Positions 14,301 through 25,700 of a stretch of 64,000 nt of DNA are shown piece by piece (positions within the stretch are counted from its first letter, which is position 1; each line of letters starts with the position of its first letter). Location: NCBI RefSeq assembly GCF_040054535.1, contig NC_090784.1:6248501-6312500 (forward strand), given 5' to 3'. The notes beneath the pieces were generated by a model. The model saw only the letters and a program-made list of their open reading frames with translations. It made no database searches and was not told where the DNA came from. The DNA comes from Antennarius striatus. Its lineage: Eukaryota > Chordata > Actinopteri > Lophiiformes > Antennariidae. Made by a program: the position numbers and the translations under genes.

Positions 14301-14509
14301 TGAGACAGTGTTGAATAAGCTGCCGCCACAGTATCAAGAGCACATAAACCTAACTGAGACACTCTATGGGGTGTCAATTTAATCATGCTTAAACCAGGTA
14401 TCACCTTCCTGCATGATTCAAACTCTGACAACGTATCCTGCATACTGCATTGCACTGAGCGGAGCCACGGCCTCCTGCTTGATACGGTATCTGTGACGGC
14501 TCACAACAT

Positions 14510-14510
<1 letters not shown>

Positions 14511-14538
<28 letters not shown>
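14511..14538. repeat. (CA)14 microsatellite
   Basis: Short perfect CA repeat. Confidence 0.95.
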
Positions 14539-14542
<4 letters not shown>

Positions 14543-14758
14543 TCACAGAAAGAATTCAACAAATAGTAAAACGGGGCCAAGAGTCACTTGTCCCCAAATG
14601 ACACGTGAAAGGGAAAAGAAGAAAAAACTATTAAAACGAGACCACATTTATCAAATACACATTTTTTGTGGATGAAACATAAAATGAACTGGAATCAATC
14701 AATATGAATTTACAGCTTTGACTCAGCTTTTGTGTCATCTGCTATACCTGCAAAGTCA

Positions 14759-14798
14759 CCCCCCCCCCCACACACACACACACACACAAACACACACC
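14759..14798. repeat. C-run plus (CA)n
   Basis: A run of C followed by CA repeats with one AAAC interruption. Confidence 0.9.
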
Positions 14799-15150
14799 TT
14801 CAAGTCAATGCTGGCACCCAGCCCCCATAGGCAGTCTTCAAGCATAGAAGAAATAATTCATATGGCTTCCCACACAGCAGTGGGTGTCCTGTGTCAGCCT
14901 GTGCGCTCGGCTGCCTGTCTGTTATCACCTACAATTGAGGTAATCCATGGGACTATTATACTGCAGCTTATTGTACAGGAGTATATAGCTGCCTGCTGTG
15001 CCAGCACCTCCTCCACGCACCAACCACACCTCCTCACTTAGTGATTTCAAGACTCATAACTCCAAAACTCACTGATCCGGCTGTCAACCTTCACCTGAAT
15101 GCAACATCTTTATTCATACGTTTACTGCACATGTGTTCTGAATAGAGAAT

Positions 15151-15200
15151 AGGTAGGTGTGTAGGTAGGTTGGTGGGTAGGTAGGTAGCAATATAAATAG

Positions 15201-15234
<34 letters not shown>

Positions 15235-15235
15235 A
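15151..15235. repeat. (GTAG)n and (GATG)n tetranucleotide repeats
   Basis: GTAGGTAGG-type units followed by GGATGGATGG units, separated by about 20 bp. Confidence 0.9.
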
Positions 15236-16209
15236 GTCAATCTGCATTTCAATCAAAAATGTCTTTATTGTTTATTTTTAAGCTGATAATAATAACTCAA
15301 TGTGGTCATTCTTTAAAAAATTCTCACCTTCTCACACTACAATAAAACATTTGAGCAGATTTAATAATTCAACATTTTAAGCTGCAAACTCACACAAAAA
15401 TCCATGCTCCCGCAGCCTCTCATGTTGCCACGGGGCCAGAAAGTGCATTGTACAGGGAATTGTCAACATTCCCATGATGAGCCTGCAGACCCTGTGGTCC
15501 GTGGAGGTGTCGAGATGAGGTGAGGATCAAAATTGATTGTAAATGCTGAATAATTCAACCAAGCCCTCCTCCATTTGAGTGAGTTTCTTCGGTTACGTTG
15601 AGAAGAGCTTTCATAGCAAAACAGGAGAAGATTATCTTCCACAGGCCCCAGTGGAGGCCATGAACGCCTCTCATTAACGAGACAAAGCAGCCCAGACACG
15701 TAGATACAGACACACTGACACAAATTTGCACACACACATGCAGAAATTCCTACACACACATGTAGAGATGCATGCCAAAAGTGCTTCTGACAGTGATATC
15801 ACATAGCTGTACACACACGCTGGCTGACATCCAAAGCACAGAGACGCAATGCATACGATTTAAAAGAATGAAAAAATTAAATGGTTATGAATTCACTAAA
15901 TTATTTAATTTTTGAGATGTCTTTAAGAATTACAAGTCTCTTAACCCTAATCCCTCGAAGAACATAAAACGCTAACCACAATTTGGCTTCTCTGATGTGT
16001 TCCGTTCAGTCAAGTGTAACTTAGAAGCACTTTGCTCCCAGCAGATAAAAAAAAAAACTGAAAAGAAAGAAAAAAAGAGATTCCGGCTAATCCTTCGTCT
16101 TAAGATGTTAAATATCCGTGAAAATGTCCTTGTAATGTCTGTATTAACATATTTACAAGATTTCCAGAGCTCCTGCTGCATCTGTAGTAATAAAAGGACA
16201 TAAAAAGAG

Positions 16210-16650
16210 ATGCTGTGAACCCAACCTGTCAGTTCAAGGGCAACATTTGTTCTTTTTTAAATATCATTTCATTCCGTCTTCAATCACAGCCTGAACTTCA
16301 TTACAAATAAAATGAGCAGGAGCTCAATGAAAGCAATTAAATGTAAATGCTTTTTCTTTACAGTGTTGTGGACCTGTTAATACAATTCACCACGACTCCA
16401 ATTACAGAAAATCCCAATGACCTCATTGCCCATAATAAATCTATCTGATCACATTAAACAGGGACAGGGAGCGAGCTAGGCATTCTGGAGGGTTGTAATG
16501 TACTCAGCATGAACAAAATGAGAGGGATCGTGATGCCAGAGATATGACTGCAGAAAGGCAGAAACTCTAGCTCAGCTTCCCGGAGTCTTTTGGCCCAGGC
16601 CATCATTAAAGGACTCGCTGAAATTTTAATTCTCTGATCACATTAAGTGC
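16210..16650. promoter_or_regulatory. Candidate conserved non-coding element
   Basis: Unique sequence with several TAAT/ATTA words (TCCAATTACAG, AGCAATTAAATG). A 14-mer, TCTGATCACATTAA, occurs twice (16444-16457 and 16633-16646). This is typical of developmental enhancers, but conservation cannot be tested here. Confidence 0.3.
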
Positions 16651-17220
16651 TTTGGGAAGACAACAAACTCTGCAGTGGAGTTCTTGGCGGTGTCATTTCA
16701 TGGTGAAGAGGGATATAAAGGTCCTTCTCTGTGAGGATGCTTGTTCTTTTTTCTCTGCTGGTGTCTTATGAAGGCTCTGGTTACACCTTTGCATAAGGTA
16801 ACGGGTGTTTGTGACAGCTCGTTTCATCGCCCGGACATCCTCACTCTCCAGCTCATCCCTTAGCAGCGTGAAATCAAACAGGTGACACATCACCACAGAG
16901 GCCGACGCATTCACACATGCACAAGTATAGTCTTCTAAACATCTAATCATGTAAACAGTGCTTAATGCATATACTGATGCTATATAACATTCTTATTATA
17001 AGTGTGTTTTCATCTGTACTGTAAATTAATTGATTTTTTTAAGTGTACTATTCAGTGATGACAAATTAACCAGACTAAAACTTTTTTTTTTCTTTCTTTT
17101 GATTTTTTTCTGAGTCTTGAGCTTGATTCAGCAGAATTCCGTGCTTCCAAAAACCATTCAGACCTGCTAAACATGTGGGGTTTTTTTCCTCTTATGGAAT
17201 AATATAGAGTATATAAATGT

Positions 17221-17400
17221 CATGTCAAGTCATGTCAACTTCATTGTCAAATGTACCATATATGCACGACATACAGCACAGATGAAATTATGGTCCTCTC
17301 AGACCCACAGACAGCAAAAAAACCACAAAGAACTGCTCTAGCAGGAGAGAGAGGAGCCGCTGCATGTGCACGTGCCGCCATCCTATCCTATCCCAAATAA
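17221..17400. repeat. Degraded interspersed teleost repeat
   Basis: The CAACTTCATTGTCAAATGTAC block followed by GAAATTATGGTCCTCTCAGACCCACAGACAGC resembles a repeat common in fish genomes, probably a retrotransposon 3' remnant. A GCCGCCATCCTATCCTATCC end follows. Family assignment is from memory of the pattern and is tentative. Confidence 0.45.
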
Positions 17401-18727
17401 GTTTGTTGCGGCGGAACCCAACAGAACTTTTTCATTGTAGTTTATCTTTGTCACATTTTATATGGTGTTAACTGAAAGGTAACATTAATCAGCTATAACA
17501 CCTGGTACTCTTTATGATGCAATTTAATGTCTTTCACATCTTTGGGGTTTCTTGCCACATCACTATAACATCTTTTGGTCACAACAAGCTATTTTTTGCC
17601 AAATATTTGAATCCCTTCTACACTTTTTGTTAATTATTGGACACAAACAAAGATAGTGACAAGCTATTGATCATGGCTGATCATATAGCATATATTTTCC
17701 TGAAGGGGGTTGTGAAAGCTAAAACAGAGATAAAAATAAAAATATTATTTTTTTATAAATACAAGGTAGTTTTAACACTGCTGCACATATCTGACAGAAG
17801 ACTGTCTCCTAATTTATCAGTCCATTCAAACCATTTCAAGCCATTAATCAATTTAATATCTATCTAGACTTTTAACATACACAGATTTGAGAAGTGAGGT
17901 GATCAGGGAACTGCATCAAACCGCATACTACAAAGGAATAAAATGTATAATTTTATTCACTGTCTAATTTTCAATAACTCAAAGTCCAGATCATACACAA
18001 ACCTGACCCGTTAACCATTCACTCTGACTTCATCAGTAATTACAAGCTGCACATTATGGAAATTAGATTTGTGTGTTTGACAAAATCAATTTCCTGTCAA
18101 TATTTTTGATGTTTTATCATTCAAGGTATTGCTGTAGTTGTCTTTATGCATACCCTGAAAGGAAGATCCATTCCTTCACATACTAGCTCAACAAAAGAAA
18201 GGTTATCTTCTCATTGTCCCCATATTTCACTGACATCAAATGACATTAAACATTGACTGTCAATTATGACACAAACAAAGGAACAACCTCTTTACCCTCT
18301 GGCAACCCAATGAAACAAGACCCACAGAGGACTGCAGTTTTGATGCTTCTTTCTAATTGATACAAGTTTTTTTTTCCTGTTTCAACCCTCCGGGAAGCCA
18401 AAGGTGATGTTTCCATAAGAAGATCATGTAAATATAAGCTACAAAGGGAAAGCACCCATACCAGCAGAGCATCATGGGAAGGGGTTACAGGCAGAGCCCA
18501 CACAGGATGCTGATCATGAAACCAAAATATGGCCAATATGGACATGATGCTTATGCTTGATTTCTGCCCTTTGTTTGATTAGGGAACACTGGCATTGGGA
18601 CTAAATAACCTGTACACACATTCACCAGCCTCTACTGTGAGTGACACACAGCATGTGATTGGAAACACACAACCTGCAATAACACATTCACTTTGTTAAA
18701 TCCCTTCATTTTGTTTGTTGATTTTAA

Positions 18728-18768
18728 AAATCCATCCATTTTCTTGTAGACAAGACGATCATAGTTGT
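18728..18768 (-). repeat. Fragment matching the tail next to the 3.0 kb SINE copy
   Basis: The reverse complement shares a 25-base identical stretch with 3369-3393 (core ATCGTCTTGTCTACAAGAAA) and then runs into GGATGGA, a sequence often found at the end of this SINE family. It is probably a short 3' remnant of the same family. Confidence 0.5.
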
Positions 18769-20869
18769 TTTTTCTATCAAAATAATTGTCTTTTGTCACA
18801 TCAGTGCTAAACTACAATAATTGACAGTAAATAATTCACTATAAAATTGAAAATATTCACTTTATATAGATGATTAACCGTGATTTAACCACATTGTAAT
18901 CACACACTAAATCACCTGCCATAGCAGATGAGGAGAAAAAGAAGTGTTCTCTTTGTTATGTGTTTTGAGAATGAGATAACTGTCTCAATGCCGGCAGCTG
19001 AGGAAAACCACTGTCTTTAATCTGACCACAATGCCATGTTTGATTGGTCAGAGCTGCGGTGGGTGAGGGCGGGTGGTTGGTGCATGGGGAGGGTAGCTCT
19101 CTCCTTTGCCAGTGGAGAACAGGCATAAATCTTCTTCAACAATCTATTTTCCATCATACTTATTCACAAGGGACATCTCAAAGTGGTCTTTACCCTTTCT
19201 GTCAATGGCTGCCCTCATCCATCAATTTCATAGAGAATTATACCCCAGATCAATGTAGTTCACGACCGCTGAGCATTTGTCGAGGGGGCGGTAGTGGTGG
19301 GGGTCGCTGCTTGGTTCTCGGAGGTCTGATAGCTACTTTAGGTTGGACGTCCGCTCATGCTCATCAGATCAGTCACACCATGCAGTGCAAACAAAACTGT
19401 TCTCCTCAGAGTGAAGTCTTATTTTGCAGCTGACAATGATGAGCAAAGAGGACAAATAGTCCTCAGAAAGTCCTCATTTATTGTGAACAAATAAATGAAC
19501 ACATTCTCATGTCTATATTTTAATTTATTCCTTATCCTATACGTACATGATTTAGATTAGCACACTTTGGATGCATTAGTCCACTATGAATAAATATTAA
19601 ACACCTTTCTCAGGAATGGGATATTACTACACTTACTACAGCCCACACACTACAACTACATCCATACACTAAATACACATTTCAAGCAAGGTTAATAGTT
19701 TGGCAGATGGACTGTGTGTTCTTACCATAAAGGTAAGGATTAGAACACACATGAGACAACACATGCCAAAGTCCTTGAGTGCACAGCTTAGCTCTACACA
19801 GCCTATTAAACTTCTGTCGTGCCCTTGTTGTGAAAACCTATTATTCAAAAAAGAAGTTCAATTTAAGGAGAAGGACGCAGTAATAATGGGTGTGAGGGAC
19901 AAGGCTCCCTCTAGCCATTATAGAATATGAAGCAATACGATTAAACACCCTGTGACAAAGATATTCAGGCTGGATAATGGAGAAATGAAGAGCTGAAGCG
20001 CAGTGCATAATTGCTCCTTCTGAAACATTGATGAATTAAATTAGGGGGTGGTGGGATCAAATTCATAAATCAAATTACAGTACCTTTGCTTCTGCATGCT
20101 TAAACAGTTGAGGACCCTTTAGAAGTGACTTTTAAATTGTAGGGGGCTAAAGTAAATGAAGTAGACATAATTATGTGTATCTTCTCACTCTAGCATTGTC
20201 TCCAATGAATTTTTTACAAAGACGACCATTAGCTACAAACTAATACCAGTTAAGCCCCAGCAAAACTGAATTATTAAATCTGTCAGCCGATATCCTATTA
20301 CAGCCTACCTATGAATAGTTGATTTTATTTTGTATAATTGACAAGGCTTATCGTAGAGTGAGGTTCTTTGTAGCAGGTTAGGTTTGGAGATGCAGCGATA
20401 TGTTTAGGCCTGCAGTACAAAAGGCCTGCTCACATCAGGTTCATTCAGCGCAGTCCCTACAGGTAGGATCATATAACCTGTCATAAACTTCTTATGGAGC
20501 CATTTAATCTGAGGGTACAGCATGTTTATGTGAACGCTGACAAAGACAGAATGAATGACATCTCATTTTTTTAATCATCTATATACAACTAAAGATTAAA
20601 GGCTTGAGCTTGAATGTAAAAAAAAAAAAAAAAAAATTAGGCTCAATGAAAACTGAAAACATGATTATGCAGAAAAGATCTATGAATTATGTTGAAACAA
20701 ATGAAATCACACAAATATGCAACCCAGTTCTTCTTCCTCATGTCCTTTGATCACATGCAAATCCCTCTCCTGCACACACTCACACAGACACACACTTAAG
20801 ACATTAAGTCCTCAACCTGGACTGGGCTTGTGAGAGATATTGGCATGTACACGAGATTGATGAAAATTA

Positions 20870-21200
20870 CTTCCAGAGCATTTATTTCTTCTAATACCAC
20901 TGAAAGAAGAGTGTGCACTCAGGAGATATTTGATCTGAATTAGGGAAACTGATGAAGCAATTGATTAATTGGAATTTAAGCCATCAGTCACCGGAGCCAT
21001 CACCAGCATCATTTACATTCCAAACAATCAGCTGATGGCCCAATAGGACACTGAGTATTAATACACGACAGTCGATGCAATACTGCCACATCGTCACCAG
21101 CCCTTATTGACAAGCACAATGACACTTTTAATCCTCACTTGATCAAATTGCATAAATTTGGGGATTTCTATACCAATTCAATATGTCTTATGAATTTTTA
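20870..21200. promoter_or_regulatory. Candidate conserved non-coding element
   Basis: High-complexity sequence with clustered homeodomain-type words (GCAATTGATTAATTGGAATT), an E-box in CAATCAGCTGATGG and a GAGTATTAATACACG palindromic core. There are no repeats or usable open frame. Confidence 0.3.
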
Positions 21201-21621
21201 ATCTGTTCGAAGGAAAAAGAGGGCTAAGCAATGGATTTTTATCTTTTCTCTAGGATGAAACTCAGAGTAAGAAGCAGTTTGAACTGCCATTCTCAGTCTT
21301 GTATTTTGTTGCCGTCAGATAATTTATAACATAAATTGTTTTGATCCACATTTTGTAAAACATGTAGTCTTCCGAATGTCGCAAAACAGTGAAAATCAGT
21401 CAAGACAAAAAGTTTTCATGATAGTGTGTGCAGGCTGGGAAATGATCGGATTAAAGCATTTTACTGAATACTCATCATTATGTATAACACACTGAGTTAG
21501 GGGCGCATGTGGGACCAATGGAGGCTTCATCTGAAGCCTCAGTCCAGAAGAGCACAGTACTAGGAACAGCTAAGATACTGTGCAGAACCCCCAGGCCTCT
21601 GGTAGAGGACCCAAGCTGGAG

Positions 21622-21722
21622 GATGATATATATACAGTATATACTGTATATACACTGTATATACAGTATATATAGTCGCGAGCGTTGATGCATGAATAAT
21701 CGCGCATCAACGCTCGTGACTT
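21622..21722. repeat. Foldback element: AT palindrome plus 18 bp hairpin
   Basis: A TATATACAGTATATACTGTA-type perfect palindrome and its near-repeat (about 21627-21674) are followed by a hairpin. Arm GTCGCGAGCGTTGATGC (21675-21691) pairs with GCATCAACGCTCGTGAC (21704-21720) across a 12-base loop, with a single G.T wobble. A flanking A-T pair extends the stem to 18 bp. Its GC-rich arms contrast with the AT-rich surroundings. It may be one terminus of a MITE-like element or a structured RNA; unclassified. Confidence 0.6.
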
Positions 21723-21957
21723 CACCTCATCGTGGATTTTTGGTAGACAGTCACATGATATGGTACGCACATTCTATTGGCTGACGGCATCTGGAAGTGC
21801 GCTACATTCCGTGAGTCTTGGACTTACGTGAGACACAAATGCTTTAAACAGTCGATAAGAGTGTGGGAAAAGGTAATACAGATAGAAGGTGTTTTCATAA
21901 CTGTACGGGGAGGGTCATAAACATTTAAATTACCATAATTAATAAGATAAATAATTC

Positions 21958-21960
<3 letters not shown>

Positions 21961-22039
<79 letters not shown>
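21961..22039. repeat. (AT)n microsatellite
   Basis: About 79 bp of uninterrupted AT dinucleotide, 240 bp right of the foldback element. Confidence 0.98.
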
Positions 22040-22041
<2 letters not shown>

Positions 22042-23623
22042 CAATGCATATATATAATTTCTGGAAATCAAAATAAAGATTCAATAAAGAAAACAACTAA
22101 ACAATGAAACTAACAACACAAAAACACCTCGGGATCTGCTGTGAGTCAGAGCATGAGCCCCTTTGCTGTGAGTCATGAAAGGATGAGTCTAACCTTTGGT
22201 TTAGTTTTTACAAACTGCAAATAGTTTTTGTTCTCATACTCTGGCACAAATACCCAGACGCTAACATGAATTACACGCGGGGCTATATGATTCACACAAG
22301 GCACTGACTGTTCTTTCAAAGTGCTCATTACAGAGGCCTATCATTGCAACATCAAGCCCTCCTTCCCATTGACAGTGCTGACATTTTCCCACTTGGCCTG
22401 AGCCCCCTACTGACAGCAACGCCGGTAATGCTCCCTCCTTTCCTCCTCCCCTCTCTCCCCTTCTGCAGCTCTCACAATGTTAGATTTTGCTGAAGAAGTT
22501 AGTCATTAGTTGAAACAGCAGAGTGTTGTAATGAAATCTGCCGGCCACATCAATAGTGTTTACTGTTGCCAGCTTGCTTTGCTGCATGCTTTTGTAATTT
22601 ATTTGTTTGGTGTGCAGCAGTGCAGCATCACTGTAATGATGTTTGCCTCCACTGACATGTAAGGGACCCAATCCTACGTGATATCTACCTGGATTACATA
22701 TGACATTTAATAATCAGTTTTGTTAGCTCATACTGATAGATCATTTTCAGTAACAGCACAAATACACTCATAACTGGTTCACCAGGAAAGGTGCTCTGCT
22801 CCCACTAGATTCTTTCTCTCCAACTCAAAGCTCAAATTAAGTAGCCAGGGCGCTAAGTTAAAGAGAAACAACCAACGGGAACCACAGGAGACAGGCTGCA
22901 GTGCAGCAGCAGGTCCACTCACTCCGATCGTTTCCTTAGACGGGTGTCAAAACACCCCCAGTCTGCCTCCCATCAAGTCCTCCGTGCAGAAATAGGAAGT
23001 GAGCCTTTGGAAGGAAAGATTAAAGTTTTCTGGAAGTACTGTTGGCAGCTGCACATGCCCTAAAGATAAACTTTATCCGGCCGCATGTGCAAAACTTTGC
23101 TGGAGCCATTTGTCATCTTCTGAAGTACTACATTTCCAAGTGGCTTGGATTTTAGACAAGAACATGAGACTGGCCACCGCAATGTGGTCTGCTAGCGGCA
23201 CACTTCTTTCACTGCAGAGTGAGAAATGTAAATCAAAAATGTGTTCCTTGATTTTACAAAGCATGTCCCTAATGGTCAAACATACTGAAAAGGCCATGTA
23301 GGAGAACATGTTGATTAATTTATCCTGTGAACATAAGTGTGTGGTTTGACATCTGGCATAATTAATCTCTCACTCAATAGATAATGTCTGTTCTCTGCTA
23401 TTTGTTACATAGTTTCAAACTAGTTCATGGAATTAATAGAAAAAACTGATTTTGATTTATTGCTGACATCGGTGAACTTGAAATGTTTGACTTGAAACTG
23501 GTTTAAGTGTTTTGTCAAAGGAATCCATGAGCTGATGAATGGGAGTGACAGTCAGAGCTGAATACATATGGGATAATGCTATTCCGTCACGTAACAACAT
23601 AGGACATTCTACATGGTGGTATA

Positions 23624-23687
23624 AACACACACACACACACACGCACGCACGCACGCACACACACAGACACACACACACACACACACA
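23624..23687. repeat. (CA)n/(CACG)n microsatellite
   Basis: CA repeat with an internal CGCA block. Confidence 0.95.
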
Positions 23688-24242
23688 TCTATAGAAAACC
23701 TCTAAATAAACTGGTACGTGAAGATATTTTTTTGACACTTAAATTTGGTGATGTTGGTTTCATATATAAGCTTCAAATGAATTCAGAGTCAATCATGAAA
23801 TTTGTCATGTCCAGTTTTATTCTTTATGGTAGTGGGTGAATTCTAAAACGGGTCCTGGGCTTCTCTTCACTTCCACACTTAAGCACTTTGAAATATTGAA
23901 AATTCAAAGCACAAGAAATGATCTGTATGTTCCGATGGTTCTTTGATGAGGCCAATAATCTTTCTGTGTATGTGTATAGTTTCAGTACACGTTTCTAAAT
24001 GAGTCATTTTGCCACTGATAGCCACTTAACCCACACACAGGCAGTAACGCATGCACGGACATACAGAGAAACACCCAGCCCATTCAAACCCTTTCGCCAG
24101 CTAGCCATCTGGTCAGAACATGATCATCATATGCAATCTGCCCACCCAGGCTGGCACTGATTCACCAGAACGACACTCCAATTACCCTCATCATGCCAAT
24201 AGTACAGCAGAAAATCAAACAGCATACGCAGCATGCACGCAA

Positions 24243-24342
<100 letters not shown>

Positions 24343-25439
24343 CTGTGTAGGGGTAGTGGTTGCCAAACTGACTTGTAAAGAGAGGTCAGTGTGCCATAGA
24401 AACTGAAAACACCCAGCTCTACAATTAGAAGCATTTACAAACATGGCATATGGCTCAGTTAGCCTTTATATTGTGAAAAGGAAAACTCAGATTATAGGTT
24501 GTGAGGTTGGATTCATCTCATTCCAAATCATCTGCCGATATCATCACAATGGATTAGGGTTATAAGGTTGTGACGTTTGAATGATCAGTAAACAACCAGA
24601 TTCAATACTCATACCAGGATGTGACTGGTGATGCAAACATATACGTAAAACATTCCCTCCAAAAGTCTAGAGAATCTTTTCACAAAGTTTGATGTGAAAA
24701 TTAAAAGAGAAGTTCTAAATGATAGATGTTTTTGCCTCCTCAGTGAAATCTGACCACCGCATCTGTGGCCTCTATCAACTCATAATCCCACTGGCTCAAC
24801 ATTGATCTATCTCTCAGCCCCCTTCCCTTTGCTTAATTGTAATTTTCCCATTCCTAACCCATGCTAATTCATCTCCTCTGCTGTATGATCCATGGACCAT
24901 AGGCCCCGGTAGCACAGAGTGCCAGGAAGGGTCACTGTTAATTATATCCATTTAATACCCACTTATGTCTGCAGCGACGTCTTCCTCCTGGGGTCACACA
25001 GACTTCGCCCTGCACTTTATCCAATAATCTCACAGAATATAGGCTCGGATATTCCAAAAGATCAATGTCATTAACAAGGAGGCACAGAATGCATTTGATT
25101 ATGGATGTAATTAGTACAGGCTTGAGGGGACTTGCTCCTATACACAAAGAAGCAAAATCCATTTAGTATCAAAATTGCCTCAAAAATGGACACCACTTTG
25201 AGATCATTTTTGCAACTGATGACCACCATAACGTAATTAGTATCACTAATGACAGGGAATTAGGGCTCATATACATAATACTTAGGTCCAACTTTGACTG
25301 ATTGGAAAGAACATTAAGTCTGTCTGAAAGCAAGTCATTTCCAAGTTGCAGTGAGAGAGTACAGCCGAGCGTCGACAGGCGCAGTCGCTAGCGTTGGATT
25401 AGGTGTTTGTGCTTATTTACCTGTGGAAAAAAGTTGGTC

Positions 25440-25700
25440 CTATTGGGCAAGTATCTGTGAGAACCTCTGAAAGGTGACACTGTGGATGCTGCATTAAGAG
25501 GATGAGCTTTTAATAATTCTGTCACAGGACTGGGGAATATCAGGCCGGGATCACTTTACAGCCCGGCTGAACTAAACATCCAGTCGTCTCTCCAATGAGA
25601 AACAAGCCTCATTAAAACTCTGTCCCCTGTTGACTTTATCTTCTGCGTCATCAGATCTCAGATCGCTCTTCCCTCCTCTATTTCTTTCTCTGTTTTATCC
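25440..25700. promoter_or_regulatory. Candidate conserved non-coding element
   Basis: Non-repetitive sequence, more GC-balanced than its neighbours, with a small inverted repeat (GCCGGG at 25544, CCCGGC at 25562) and CATTAA/TTAATAATT words. It may be regulatory. Confidence 0.22.

Larger units (their letters stand above)
8971..17220. other. Gene-free desert with microsatellites
   Basis: Apart from the repeats and candidate elements listed separately, I see no exon, RNA gene or transposon. The block 9220-9390 is unique sequence with TAAT words and an E-box, a weaker regulatory candidate. Confidence 0.65.
17401..21600. other. Gene-free desert
   Basis: AT-rich unique sequence with one SINE-tail fragment and an A-run near 20620. 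No supported gene. Confidence 0.65.
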
